64,000 nt of DNA, from assembly GCA_052400625.1 (NCBI GenBank), contig JBQTGH010000014.1. One strand, 5' to 3'. Under the pieces are notes generated by a model. That model was not told where the DNA came from. It saw only the letters and a list, made by a program, of their open reading frames with translations, and did no database searches. The translations under genes and the position numbers were made by a program. The stretch is from Thermophagus sp052400625. GTDB taxonomy: Bacteria; Bacteroidota; Bacteroidia; Bacteroidales; Marinilabiliaceae. Shown here in pieces: positions 25,348-39,449 of the stretch; within the stretch, counting starts at the first letter, position 1, and every line of letters begins with the position of its first letter.

Positions 25348-25869
25348 ATGAAAAAGACAGATAAAAGCGCACTTATTAAAGAGCTATCGGAAAAAATCAA
25401 TGAGTATAATCACTTTTATGTGACTGATACTCTTGGTTTGGATGCCGCTCAAACCAGCGATTTGCGTCGTGAGTGCTTCAGTAAAGATGTCAAAATGGTG
25501 ATGGTTAAAAACACACTGTTTAAATTGGCGCTGGAGCAAAGCGATAAAAAGGTTGAGGGGATTGATGAAGCCTTTAAAGGAACTTCAGCTGTTCTTTTCT
25601 GTAACACAGGAAATGTTCCTGCCAAATTGATCAAAAATTTTCAAAAAGGAACCGGTGAACTTCCCCTTTTTAAGGGAGCATACGTTGAAGAGTCGGTTTA
25701 TGTAGGCAGTGATCAGCTGGAAGTACTTACTAAAATTAAGTCTAAAGAAGAATTGTTGGGAGAGGTTATTGGTCTTCTGCAGTCACCTGCGAAGAATGTT
25801 ATTTCCGCCCTTCAGTCCGGTGGAACTAAAATCCACGGGATTCTTCAAACACTTAGTGAAAAGGAATAA
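25348..25869 (+). CDS. rplJ: 50S ribosomal protein uL10
   Basis: 173 aa. N-terminal rRNA-binding domain (YNHFYVTDTLGLDAAQTSDLR), the VKNTLFKLAL segment and a C-terminal helix that carries L7/L12 dimers. Followed 42 bp later by rplL. The 31-bp gap from rplA leaves little room for the long L10 leader known in Escherichia coli. Confidence 0.97.
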   Translation: MKKTDKSALIKELSEKINEYNHFYVTDTLGLDAAQTSDLRRECFSKDVKMVMVKNTLFKLALEQSDKKVEGIDEAFKGTSAVLFCNTGNVPAKLIKNFQKGTGELPLFKGAYVEESVYVGSDQLEVLTKIKSKEELLGEVIGLLQSPAKNVISALQSGGTKIHGILQTLSEKE

Positions 25870-25911
25870 TTTTTTACAAACTGAAATTGAAATTTTTTAA
25901 TACCTAAGACA

Positions 25912-26289
25912 ATGGCAGATATTAAGAAACTTGCAGAAGAATTAGTAAATTTGACTGTAAAAGAAGTAAATGAACTTGCAGATATTTTAAAAGAAGAATA
26001 TGGAATTGAACCTGCTGCTGCAGCTGTAGCCGTTGCTGGTGGTGCTGCTGGTGGTGAAGAAGGTGGCGCTGCTGAACAAAGTGAATTTGATGTTATCCTG
26101 AAGTCTCCAGGTGGTTCTAAACTGGCCATCGTAAAATTGGTTAAAGAAGTAACCGGTGTTGGTCTGAAGGAAGCTAAAGAGCTTGTAGATAAAGCACCTG
26201 CTCCAATCAAAGAAAAAGTCTCTAAAGAAGAAGCTGAAAGTCTTAAAACTCAATTAGAAGAAGCTGGAGCGGAAGTTGAACTTAAGTAA
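25912..26289 (+). CDS. rplL: 50S ribosomal protein bL12
   Basis: 125 aa acidic stalk protein: N-terminal dimerisation helix (KKLAEELVNLTVKEVNELAD), Ala/Gly-rich hinge (about 36-58) and the C-terminal domain with GGSKLAIVKLVKEVTGVGLKEAK that recruits translation factors. A strong hairpin with a T-tract follows before rpoB. Confidence 0.98.
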   Translation: MADIKKLAEELVNLTVKEVNELADILKEEYGIEPAAAAVAVAGGAAGGEEGGAAEQSEFDVILKSPGGSKLAIVKLVKEVTGVGLKEAKELVDKAPAPIKEKVSKEEAESLKTQLEEAGAEVELK

Positions 26290-26319
26290 TCAGGACAAAT
26301 TTACCTGGAATATGGTTAC

Positions 26320-26356
26320 GGTTTAGGAACTCATTTATGAGATCCTAAACCTTTTT
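26320..26356 (+). terminator. Attenuator-like terminator between rplL and rpoB
   Basis: GGTTTAGGA (26320-26328) pairs perfectly with TCCTAAACC (26343-26351); after an A-A mismatch the stem continues CTCA/TGAG over a TTTA loop, and TTTTT follows directly (26352-26356). As rpoB lies only 38 bp further with no better promoter seen in between, partial termination that lowers rpoBC output relative to ribosomal proteins is the likely role, as in Escherichia coli. Confidence 0.8.
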
Positions 26357-26393
26357 ATGCTTATATGTTTAAGTTCAAATAATTTGTTGATAG

Positions 26394-29300
26394 ATGACTC
26401 CAATTACTACCGAAAGGATAAGCTTTGCTTCCATTAAAAACCAGTTGGATTATCCCGATCTCCTGGAAATCCAATTGAAATCTTTCCGTGAATTTTTTCA
26501 AATGGGTACAACCCCGGAGGAAAGGAAAAATGAGGGGTTATGGCAGGTTTTTATGGAGAATTTCCCCATTACCGATACTCGGAACAATTTCGTTCTGGAG
26601 TTTCTGGATTATGCAGTGGATCCGCCCCGCTATACCATTGAAGAATGCATTGAAAGAGGGTTGACTTATTGTGTCCCTCTGAAAGCTAAATTGAAATTAT
26701 ATTGTACCGATCCTGAACACGAGGATTTTGACACTGTCGTGCAAGACGTTTATTTGGGTACAGTTCCCTATATGACCGACAAAGGCAGCTTTATTATTAA
26801 TGGAGCTGAGCGTGTTATTGTTTCACAATTACATAGGTCACCTGGCGTATTTTTTGGCCAGAGCGTGCATGCCAATGGTACCAAGCTTTATTCTGCCCGT
26901 ATTATTCCATTTAAGGGTTCATGGATCGAATTTGCTACTGATATCAACAATGTTATGTATGCATACATTGACCGGAAGAAGAAATTACCGGTTACAACAT
27001 TGTTGCGTGCTATTGGATATGAAAGTGATAAAGATGTTCTAGAGATTTTTGGCCTAGCCGATGAAATTAAAGTTTCAAAAGCTGCTTTGAAAAAAGTAGT
27101 TGGCAGGAAGTTGGCCGCCCGGGTATTGAAAACATGGATTGAAGACTTTGTGGATGAAGATACAGGGGAGGTGGTTTCAATTGAACGAAACGAAGTTATT
27201 ATAGACCGGGAAACTGTTCTTGAAGATGAACATATTGAAGAAATTATTGATTCCGGTGCAAAGACTATTCTTCTTCATAAAGAAGATCAAAACCTTTCGG
27301 ATTATGCCATAATATACAATACGCTTCAGAAAGATCCATGTAACTCTGAAAAAGAAGCGGTTGTTCACATCTATAGACAATTACGTAATGCAGAGCCCCC
27401 GGATGAAGCCACTGCACGGGATGTTATTGATAAATTATTCTTCTCGGATAAACGCTACGACTTGGGGGATGTGGGAAGATATCGGCTGAATAAAAAGCTC
27501 AATCTAAATATTGATTTGGATACCAAGGTGCTTACTCGTGACGATATGATCGCCATTATTAAGTACCTTATTGAGCTGATTAATTCTAAAACGGAAGTGG
27601 ATGATATCGACCACCTGAGTAACCGGAGAGTACGTACTGTTGGAGAACAAATGGCCAACCAGTTTGGCGTTGGTTTGGCACGTATGGCTCGTACCATTCG
27701 GGAACGAATGAATGTTAGAGATAATGAGGTGTTTACTCCAATCGATTTGATTAATAGCAAGACGCTTTCGTCTGTTATTAATAGTTTCTTTGGAACCAAT
27801 GCATTGTCTCAGTTTATGGATCAAACCAATCCATTGGCAGAGATTACTCACAAGCGAAGAATGTCAGCTCTTGGTCCTGGTGGATTGTCACGTGAAAGAG
27901 CCGGGTTTGAGGTTCGGGATGTCCATTATACTCACTATGGGCGACTTTGTCCTATTGAAACGCCGGAAGGACCTAATATTGGTTTGATTTCATCACTTTG
28001 CGTATTTGCAAAAGTTAATAGTCTTGGGTTTATTGAAACGCCATATCGTAAGGTAGAAAGCAGTAGAGTGGATCTTTCCGGAGATGGAGTTTACTATCTT
28101 ACTGCTGAAGAGGAAGAAGCTAAAACTATTGCGCAGGCAAATGCACCACTCGATGATGAAGGTAATTTTATTAATAATAAAGTTAAAGCTCGTCATGATG
28201 GTGATTTTCCTTTAATTGATAAGGAAGAAATTGATTTGATGGACGTAGCGCCGAATCAGATTGCGTCTGTTGCTGCGTCACTCATTCCTTTCTTGGAACA
28301 CGATGATGCTAACCGTGCCTTGATGGGATCCAATATGATGCGTCAAGCAGTGCCTTTGTTGCGTCCTGAGGCTCCTATCGTTGGAACAGGCTTGGAAGGA
28401 AAGCTTATCAGAGATTCCCGGACGCAAGTTGTATCTGAAGGATATGGCGTTGTCGAATATGTGGATGCCAAGGAAATTGTGGTTCGATATGATCTTACGG
28501 AAGAGGAAAGATTTGTAAGTTTTGAACCCGAAACAAAGAGATATAATCTTATAAAATACCAAAAAACTAATCAGAGTACCTGCGTCAATATGAAACCTTT
28601 GGTTAAAAAGGGCGACCGGATTGCTCCGGGGCAAATCCTTACCGAAGGTTATTCAACTGAGAATGGGGAGTTGGCACTTGGGCGCAACTTGAAAGTGGCG
28701 TTTATGCCTTGGAAAGGATACAACTTTGAGGATGCTATTGTTATTTCCGAAAAGTTGGTGCGAGATGATATCTTTACCTCAGTACATATAGATGAGTATT
28801 CTCTTGAGGTGAGGGATACCAAACGTGGTTTGGAAGAGCTGACTGCAGATATTCCCAATGTTAGTGAAGAAGCTACCAAGGAACTGGATGAAAATGGACT
28901 TATTCGGGTGGGTGCTCGTGTTAAGCCCGGGGATATTTTAATAGGAAAAATTACCCCCAAAGGGGAGAGTGACCCTACACCTGAAGAAAAGCTGCTGAGA
29001 GCTATTTTTGGCGAAAAAGCTGGAGATGTAAAGGATGCTTCTCTGAAAGCATCGCCTTCCTTATCCGGTGTGGTTATTGATAAAAAATTGTTCTCTCGTG
29101 TAATCAAGGATCGTAAGAATCGCGTGAGTGATAAAGCCGCACTTGCCAAAATTGATGAAGAATTTAATCGGGCTGCCGAAGGGTTAAAGGGACGATTGGT
29201 TGATAAATTGTTCTCTTTAATTAATGGAAAAACCAGCCAAGGTGTTAAGGATTATTTAGGGGTTGATTTAATTTCAAAAGGAACTAAATTTACTCAGAAG

Positions 29301-30203
29301 ATTCTTCAGGAATTGGATTATAATGCGGTAAATCCTAATAAGTGGACTACTGACAAGGAAAAGAATGAGCTCATTCAAAAGGTAATTCATAATTACCGGA
29401 TGAAATATAAAGAGCTTGAAGCTAAGGAAAAAAGGCAAAAGTATAATCTTACAATAGGGGATGAACTCCCTGCAGGAATTGTTCAGTTGGCCAAAGTTTA
29501 CATTGCCAAGAAACGGAAAATTACTGTTGGAGATAAAATGGCCGGTCGACACGGGAATAAGGGGATTGTTTCCAGGATAGTCCGGCAAGAGGATATGCCT
29601 TTCCTTGAAGATGGAACACCGGTCGACATTGTCCTGAATCCATTGGGGGTACCCTCACGGATGAACCTTGGACAGATTTATGAGACCGTGCTGGGATGGG
29701 CTGGTGAGGTTCTTGGGGTGAAATTTGCTACACCAATTTTCGATGGGGCAAGTAACGAAGATATCTTGGATTGGACCAGAAAAGCTGGTTTACCTGATTT
29801 CGGAAAGACTTACCTTTATGATGGTGGTACCGGTGAAAAATTCCACCAGCCAGCGACGGTAGGTATCATTTATATGTTGAAATTGGGACACATGGTAGAG
29901 GATAAAATGCATGCTCGCTCTATCGGACCTTATTCTCTGATTACTCAGCAGCCGTTGGGTGGTAAAGCACAGTTCGGTGGTCAAAGGTTTGGTGAAATGG
30001 AAGTATGGGCACTCGAAGCATTTGGTGCTTCCCATATTCTTCAGGAAATCCTTACTGTCAAATCAGATGATGTTGTGGGACGAGCCAAAGCATACGAGTC
30101 TATCGTTAAGGGAGACCCCCTTCCAATGCCTGGAATTCCCGAATCGCTCAATGTATTGCTCCATGAAATGCGTGGTCTTGGATTGAGTGTGAATCTTGAA
30201 TAG
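26394..30203 (+). CDS. rpoB: RNA polymerase subunit beta
   Basis: 1269 aa, the usual Bacteroidota length. Signature regions are intact: the rifampicin-site segment around FGTNALSQFMDQTNPLAEITHKRRMSALGPGGLSRERAGFEVRD and the later GDKMAGRHGNKGIVSRIV. The rifampicin cluster reads SQFMDQTNPL ... THKRRMSALGPGGL, so no common resistance substitution is obvious. Followed by rpoC with a hairpin between them. Confidence 0.99.
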   Translation: MTPITTERISFASIKNQLDYPDLLEIQLKSFREFFQMGTTPEERKNEGLWQVFMENFPITDTRNNFVLEFLDYAVDPPRYTIEECIERGLTYCVPLKAKLKLYCTDPEHEDFDTVVQDVYLGTVPYMTDKGSFIINGAERVIVSQLHRSPGVFFGQSVHANGTKLYSARIIPFKGSWIEFATDINNVMYAYIDRKKKLPVTTLLRAIGYESDKDVLEIFGLADEIKVSKAALKKVVGRKLAARVLKTWIEDFVDEDTGEVVSIERNEVIIDRETVLEDEHIEEIIDSGAKTILLHKEDQNLSDYAIIYNTLQKDPCNSEKEAVVHIYRQLRNAEPPDEATARDVIDKLFFSDKRYDLGDVGRYRLNKKLNLNIDLDTKVLTRDDMIAIIKYLIELINSKTEVDDIDHLSNRRVRTVGEQMANQFGVGLARMARTIRERMNVRDNEVFTPIDLINSKTLSSVINSFFGTNALSQFMDQTNPLAEITHKRRMSALGPGGLSRERAGFEVRDVHYTHYGRLCPIETPEGPNIGLISSLCVFAKVNSLGFIETPYRKVESSRVDLSGDGVYYLTAEEEEAKTIAQANAPLDDEGNFINNKVKARHDGDFPLIDKEEIDLMDVAPNQIASVAASLIPFLEHDDANRALMGSNMMRQAVPLLRPEAPIVGTGLEGKLIRDSRTQVVSEGYGVVEYVDAKEIVVRYDLTEEERFVSFEPETKRYNLIKYQKTNQSTCVNMKPLVKKGDRIAPGQILTEGYSTENGELALGRNLKVAFMPWKGYNFEDAIVISEKLVRDDIFTSVHIDEYSLEVRDTKRGLEELTADIPNVSEEATKELDENGLIRVGARVKPGDILIGKITPKGESDPTPEEKLLRAIFGEKAGDVKDASLKASPSLSGVVIDKKLFSRVIKDRKNRVSDKAALAKIDEEFNRAAEGLKGRLVDKLFSLINGKTSQGVKDYLGVDLISKGTKFTQKILQELDYNAVNPNKWTTDKEKNELIQKVIHNYRMKYKELEAKEKRQKYNLTIGDELPAGIVQLAKVYIAKKRKITVGDKMAGRHGNKGIVSRIVRQEDMPFLEDGTPVDIVLNPLGVPSRMNLGQIYETVLGWAGEVLGVKFATPIFDGASNEDILDWTRKAGLPDFGKTYLYDGGTGEKFHQPATVGIIYMLKLGHMVEDKMHARSIGPYSLITQQPLGGKAQFGGQRFGEMEVWALEAFGASHILQEILTVKSDDVVGRAKAYESIVKGDPLPMPGIPESLNVLLHEMRGLGLSVNLE

Positions 30204-30209
30204 TACGCC

Positions 30210-30243
30210 GGCAGTGCATGGTTAACAGGCCATGCACTATGCC
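30210..30243 (+). promoter_or_regulatory. Hairpin between rpoB and rpoC
   Basis: GTGCATGG (30214-30221) pairs perfectly with CCATGCAC (30230-30237) around an 8-nt loop; outside it GGCA (30210-30213) pairs with TGCC (30240-30243) across a 2-nt bulge. Only a weak T-rich tract follows, so RNA processing, mRNA stabilisation or mild attenuation is more likely than termination. Confidence 0.5.
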
Positions 30244-30278
30244 TCTTTTAGTTTTAAATTTCTAATACTCGGCTATAT

Positions 30279-34556
<4,278 letters not shown>

Positions 34557-34585
34557 ATCGGATTTTAACTGATAAGTAATTTAAA

Positions 34586-34620
34586 AAAAGCGCGGTTTCC
34601 TTTAGGGAGCCGCGCTTTTA
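34586..34620 (+). terminator. Rho-independent terminator of the rplKAJL-rpoBC operon
   Basis: A 15-bp stem pairs AAAAGCGCGGTTTCC (ending 34600) with GGGAGCCGCGCTTTT (from 34605), including two G-T pairs, over a TTTA loop; it ends in TTTTA. Strong stem and short loop make this a clear terminator. Confidence 0.93.
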
Positions 34621-34703
34621 TTGTATCCTACAGATAGGGGAATTCATCCAAAATCAATATCTTTAACCTGTTTTATGTAAAAAATCTTATAAAGCTTTAC
34701 ATT

Positions 34704-35033
34704 ATGGACGATTCAAATAATAATAAAAAAGGTCAAATGAAGATTGAACTGAATCCCGATGTTGCACAAGGGATCTATTCCAATCTTGCTATCATTAGCC
34801 ATTCTCCTTCCGAATTTGTGATTGATTTTGCACGCATTATGCCCGGCATCCCTAAGGCCTCGGTGAAGTCCAGAATAGTACTAACTCCGGAACATGCGAA
34901 GCGTTTACTTCAAGCGTTGAGCGATAATGTGGCCAGATTTGAGGAGATTTATGGGACAATCAAAAATATTGGAGCTAATAATGATCAGGGTGGTTTCCCG
35001 CCTATGAGTTTTGGACCTGCTGGTCAGGCATAA
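34704..35033 (+). CDS. DUF3467 family protein
   Basis: 109 aa. The sequence KIELNPDVAQGIYSNLAIISHSPSEFVIDFARIMPG followed by KSRIVLTPEHAKRLLQALSDNVARFEEIYG matches the DUF3467 family, small cytoplasmic proteins common in Bacteroidota. The function is unknown; no catalytic residues are apparent. It lies between the rpoC terminator and the GH3 fusion gene, 42 bp upstream of the latter. Confidence 0.88.
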   Translation: MDDSNNNKKGQMKIELNPDVAQGIYSNLAIISHSPSEFVIDFARIMPGIPKASVKSRIVLTPEHAKRLLQALSDNVARFEEIYGTIKNIGANNDQGGFPPMSFGPAGQA

Positions 35034-35075
35034 ATTTTTGTGAATCAGACCGTGAAATTATATTAATTAAATCCA

Positions 35076-38033
35076 ATGACTAAGTTCTTATATTCTAGAG
35101 TCCTGACTGTTTTTTTGCTTGTTTTATGGGGTCAGGATTCATTTTTGGCTCAAAACAATAATCCATCATCCATCATACAGTATGGTAAATCTTGGGCCGA
35201 TTCGGTTTATCATACATTAACTCCGGACGAACGCATCGCTCAATTGTTTTGGATAAGGGGGGATGCCTCAGGAAACCCTGCTAAAATGGATGAGGATGCT
35301 GAATTTATAAAAAAATGGCAACCGGGAGGGGTTATTTATTTTCGCAGTGATTTAAGCCGGATGGTAACCATGACCAATTATTTGCAAGAGCTGTCCAAAG
35401 TTCCATTGTTTGTTGCAGTAGATGGGGAGTGGGGCCTGGGAATGCGTTTTAATGAAACCATATCTTATCCTTATGCGATGACGCTTGGTGCCATTCAGGA
35501 TGATCAATTAATTTATCAAATGGGGAAGGAGATTGCCAGACAATTGAAAGAGGTGGGAATTCACGTAAACCTTGCCCCTGTTGTTGATGTGAACAATAAC
35601 CCTGATAATCCCGTCATCGGACGCCGTTCTTTCGGTGAAGACCCGAGTAAGGTCTCCACCAAGGCCAATGCCTATATGGGAGGTCTTCAGGATGGCGGCG
35701 TTATGGCTGTTGCAAAGCATTTCCCGGGCCATGGGGATACCAATATGGACTCTCATAAATCTTTACCTTTAATTCCACATTCTCGCAAACATCTTGAGAA
35801 AACAGAACTTAAACCTTTCTCCCAATTAATACAATCCGGCGTTTGGGGCATAATGACAGGCCATCTGGAGGTGCCGGCATTGGAACCTTCGCGAGGTGTC
35901 CCCGCCAGCTTATCAGAGAATATTGTTCGGAAAGTGTTAAAGGATTCTTTAAATTTCAAAGGGTTGGTTATCACTGATGCGATCACGATGAAAGGAGCCA
36001 AGACGATGGGGCGGCCTGGGGTCGTAGATGCTATTGCACTGCAAGTTGGTAACGATGTGGTTGAGTTGACGGCTGACCTTCCGGGAGCTATTAAGACCGT
36101 CAAAGACTTCATTGCTAAAGGAAAAATGAGTTGGAACGATATTGAGGTAAAATGTAAAAAAGTCTTGGCGTTTAAGTATTTTTTTGGATTGAATAATACT
36201 CCTGAAATCCAATCGGATAGTCTTTCTGAACGTGTCAATACTCCCTTTGCAGCATTATTGGAACGGCAACTGTATGAGGCTGCTATGACGGTGGTCGTTA
36301 ATCATGAGCAATCCATCCCGGTAAAAAGTCTTGAAGATGGCCATTTCGCAGGTGTCACGGTTGGTGAACTTCCTCACTTTGAGAACAGGGTTTTGAGTTA
36401 TAAAGAGATGCCGTTTTTCAGGTTTTCCTCTGCCAAACCTCAGCTATTTCAAAGCACTCTTGATCATCTGGAAAAATACGACCGTTTAGTGGTGGCTATT
36501 GGAGACGATTGGGATTTCTTAGCGCCTGATCAGAGAAGCGATTTAATAGATTTACTTCAGAGAAAAAATAGTCTTGTGGCTTTTCTGGATAACCCTTACC
36601 AATTGGCCGCATGGAATCATGTAGATAAAGTGAAAGGATTGCTCATTGCCTATCAAAATAACGAAATCACTCAGGATGTATCTGCCCAGGTACTGTTTGG
36701 TGGCATTGGTGCCACCGGAAGACTGCCGGTTTCGGTGGGGGATGTTTTTTATGGTGGACAAGGAGTTGACACCCCGGGAGGTATAAGACTAAAATACACT
36801 ATGCCGGAGGAGGTAGGTATGAGTAGTGTCTCTATTTCTCATAAGGTGGATTCCATTATCAACAGGGGAATTGAAGAAAAGGCCTTTCCGGGATGCCAGG
36901 TTCTGGTGGCCCGCAATGGAAAGGTGGTTTTTCATAAAGCTTATGGGTATCATACTTACGAAAAACGTCAGTCGGTAGCACTGGATGACCTTTACGACCT
37001 GGCATCGGTTACGAAAGCAACAGGCCCGTTACCGGTGCTAATGAAATTATGCGGAGATGGGATTATCAATTTGGATGATCCACTCAGTAAATATTTCCCG
37101 GATTGGAAGTCGGGTTTTTTACACCGTTCTAATAAGGAAAACTTGATATTTCGAGATGTTTTAGCCCATCAGGCGGGCTTAATACCCTATATCGCCTATT
37201 GGAAGATGGCACTAAAAGATGGGAGGTATTCACGACGGTGGTTTGATTTTAATGAGGGTGTGAAAGTGGATGATCATCTTTATTTAAAACCCCGATTTAA
37301 ACGAAAAATCTATCGATCGGTGCGTAAGAGTGATTTGTTGAAAAGTAAGGACTATAAGTATTCAGGTCTTTCGTTTATTATATATCCCGAGATGATTAGC
37401 ACTTTAACAGGGGTTGATTATGAGCATTACCTAGACTCGCTCTTTTTTCGTCCTTTGGGAGCTTCGTTTCTTATGTATAATCCGCTTGAGAGAGTCTCTG
37501 AAGAACGTATTGTTCCTACGGAATATGACCGTTATTTTCGAAAAAAGCTGGTTCATGGATATGTCCATGACGAGGCCGCTGCCGTGCTGGGCGGCATTAG
37601 TGGGAATGCTGGCTTATTTTCCAATGCAAACGACCTGGCAAAATTGTTGCAAATGTATCTCAATGAAGGATGTTATGGCGGGGAAAGGTTTATCGATGCC
37701 AAAATTATTCAGGAGTTTTCTGAGGTTCAATTTCCTGAAAATAATAACCGTAGAGGATTGGGGTTTGATAAACCGTTGTTGAAAAATTCAGGTTTGTCGT
37801 TGGAAGAGGCGTATCCTGCACCCTCGGTTAGTCCGTCTAGCTATGGCCATTCCGGGTTTACGGGTACTTTCTTTTGGATAGATCCTGATTATGATCTAGT
37901 GTATATCTTTCTGTCGAACAGGGTGTTTCCCACTCGTAACAATGCCAAAATATACGATCTGAACATAAGAACTTCGGTACAACAGGTTTTCTATGATTCA
38001 TTAAGGCAATGCGGATATTTGGAAAATCAATAG
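35076..38033 (+). CDS. GH3 beta-N-acetylglucosaminidase fused to a beta-lactamase-family serine hydrolase
   Basis: 985 aa, secreted (signal peptide to about residue 25). The N-terminal half is a NagZ-like GH3 domain: KHFPGHGDTNMDSH at 214-227 supplies the His/Asp pair acting as acid/base in this group, and Asp301 in GLVITDAITMKG is the nucleophile. A linker with GH3 C-terminal-like domain follows (about 400-580). The last 390 residues are a class C beta-lactamase/DD-peptidase fold with SVTK at 644-647 as the SxxK nucleophile motif and a YSG triad around 769-771 in place of the usual YxN. The pairing suggests peptidoglycan or muropeptide trimming in the periplasm; true beta-lactamase activity is unlikely. 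Confidence 0.9.
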   Translation: MTKFLYSRVLTVFLLVLWGQDSFLAQNNNPSSIIQYGKSWADSVYHTLTPDERIAQLFWIRGDASGNPAKMDEDAEFIKKWQPGGVIYFRSDLSRMVTMTNYLQELSKVPLFVAVDGEWGLGMRFNETISYPYAMTLGAIQDDQLIYQMGKEIARQLKEVGIHVNLAPVVDVNNNPDNPVIGRRSFGEDPSKVSTKANAYMGGLQDGGVMAVAKHFPGHGDTNMDSHKSLPLIPHSRKHLEKTELKPFSQLIQSGVWGIMTGHLEVPALEPSRGVPASLSENIVRKVLKDSLNFKGLVITDAITMKGAKTMGRPGVVDAIALQVGNDVVELTADLPGAIKTVKDFIAKGKMSWNDIEVKCKKVLAFKYFFGLNNTPEIQSDSLSERVNTPFAALLERQLYEAAMTVVVNHEQSIPVKSLEDGHFAGVTVGELPHFENRVLSYKEMPFFRFSSAKPQLFQSTLDHLEKYDRLVVAIGDDWDFLAPDQRSDLIDLLQRKNSLVAFLDNPYQLAAWNHVDKVKGLLIAYQNNEITQDVSAQVLFGGIGATGRLPVSVGDVFYGGQGVDTPGGIRLKYTMPEEVGMSSVSISHKVDSIINRGIEEKAFPGCQVLVARNGKVVFHKAYGYHTYEKRQSVALDDLYDLASVTKATGPLPVLMKLCGDGIINLDDPLSKYFPDWKSGFLHRSNKENLIFRDVLAHQAGLIPYIAYWKMALKDGRYSRRWFDFNEGVKVDDHLYLKPRFKRKIYRSVRKSDLLKSKDYKYSGLSFIIYPEMISTLTGVDYEHYLDSLFFRPLGASFLMYNPLERVSEERIVPTEYDRYFRKKLVHGYVHDEAAAVLGGISGNAGLFSNANDLAKLLQMYLNEGCYGGERFIDAKIIQEFSEVQFPENNNRRGLGFDKPLLKNSGLSLEEAYPAPSVSPSSYGHSGFTGTFFWIDPDYDLVYIFLSNRVFPTRNNAKIYDLNIRTSVQQVFYDSLRQCGYLENQ

Positions 38034-38133
38034 TATCCTAGGTTTTGTGGTTTATCTAACGAATATAAAACCAATTCTCTTAGATCTTCTGTCTGACAAC
38101 TGAAATACTTTTATCCTTCTGGGTTTTATTTCT

Positions 38134-38141
38134 TAATTTTG
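38134..38141 (+). promoter_or_regulatory. Candidate -7 box for rarA
   Basis: TAATTTTG is an exact TAnnTTTG match 31 bp upstream of the start codon; the -33 position is T-rich (around 38109-38114) without a clean TTTG. Confidence 0.4.
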
Positions 38142-38171
38142 TGATCTTATTCTGAAAAAATTAATTGATCT

Positions 38172-39449
38172 ATGAATGGATATCCCCCTCTGGCAGAACG
38201 TATGCGGCCTCAATCGCTTGATCAATATATTGGTCAGACACACCTGGTCGGAAAGGGGGCTGTTCTTTATCAGATGGTTACATCGGGAAGACTCTCGTCC
38301 ATCATTTTATGGGGGCCACCGGGAGTAGGCAAAACAACATTGGCTAGAATTATTGCTAAGCAACTGGAACGACCGTTTTTTGTTCTCTCGGCTGTGAGCT
38401 CAGGGGTAAAGGATGTTCGCGAGGCGATTGAGAAAGCCAAAAAAGCAAGATTTTTCAATTCCGATTCTCCCATATTGTTTATTGACGAGATCCATCGGTT
38501 CAGTAAGTCACAACAGGATAGCCTGCTCGGCGCTGTGGAGGAAGGAACCGTTACTTTGATCGGTGCAACCACCGAGAATCCCTCATTTGAAGTCATCTCC
38601 CCGTTGCTTTCGCGCTGTCAGGTTTATGTATTAAAGCCCTTGAAGAAAGAGGAGTTAATGGTGTTGTTTGAGAGGATATGTAAAGATGATCCTGTATTAA
38701 AAAAGAGAAACATTGAGTTAAAGGAAGATGAGGCGTTATTTAGATTTGCCGGCGGAGATGCCAGAAAATTTCTCAATATTGTTGAATTGATCTGCAACTC
38801 GTTTAATGATAATGAGACCATTGAAATAACGAACGAGAATGTAACCAAACAACTTCAACAGAATCCTGCTCAATATGATAAAAACGGTGAAATTCATTAC
38901 GATATCATTTCTGCCTTTATCAAGTCCATTCGAGGGAGCGATCCGGATGCTGCCGTTTACTGGCTGGCCAGAATGGTGGAAGGAGGTGAAGATCCCAAAT
39001 TTATTGCCCGTCGGTTAATCATATCTGCATCCGAAGATATAGGGCTGGCCAATCCAAATGCTTTGTTGTTAGCCACCACAGCTTTTGATGCCATCAATAA
39101 GGTTGGATGGCCTGAGGCCAGAATTATTTTGAGCGAGGCAACCATTTATCTTGCCACCAGTCCTAAAAGTAATTCGGCTTATATGGCTATTAATAAGGCT
39201 CAGGAAATTGTGAAAAAAACAGGTAATCTGCCGGTTCCTTTGCATCTGAGAAATGCACCTACCAAATTGATGAAAGAACTTAACTACGGGAAAGAATATA
39301 AATATGCCCATGACTTCACCGATAATTTTGTGATTCAGGATTATCTGCCCCAAGCGCTGAACGATACCAAATTATTTCATCCGCAAGACAACCCGCAGGA
39401 AGTCAAAATAGCTGAGCGAATGAAGAAATTGTGGAAGGGACGAAAATAG
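38172..39449 (+). CDS. rarA: Replication-associated recombination protein A (RarA/MgsA), AAA+ ATPase
   Basis: 425 aa. Walker A GPPGVGKTT at 48-56, Walker B ILFIDEIHRF near 96-105, sensor 1 GATTENPSFEV near 131-141 and arginine-finger region SPLLSRCQVY follow, then the RarA-specific C-terminal tetramerisation part (AAVYWLARMVEGGEDPKFIARRL). The family acts at stalled replication forks together with SSB. Confidence 0.95.
   Translation: MNGYPPLAERMRPQSLDQYIGQTHLVGKGAVLYQMVTSGRLSSIILWGPPGVGKTTLARIIAKQLERPFFVLSAVSSGVKDVREAIEKAKKARFFNSDSPILFIDEIHRFSKSQQDSLLGAVEEGTVTLIGATTENPSFEVISPLLSRCQVYVLKPLKKEELMVLFERICKDDPVLKKRNIELKEDEALFRFAGGDARKFLNIVELICNSFNDNETIEITNENVTKQLQQNPAQYDKNGEIHYDIISAFIKSIRGSDPDAAVYWLARMVEGGEDPKFIARRLIISASEDIGLANPNALLLATTAFDAINKVGWPEARIILSEATIYLATSPKSNSAYMAINKAQEIVKKTGNLPVPLHLRNAPTKLMKELNYGKEYKYAHDFTDNFVIQDYLPQALNDTKLFHPQDNPQEVKIAERMKKLWKGRK

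Noticed and set aside
35076..38033. Antibiotic-resistance beta-lactamase
   Set aside because: The beta-lactamase-like domain is fused to a GH3 muropeptide hydrolase and lacks the usual YxN motif, so a cell-wall role fits better.
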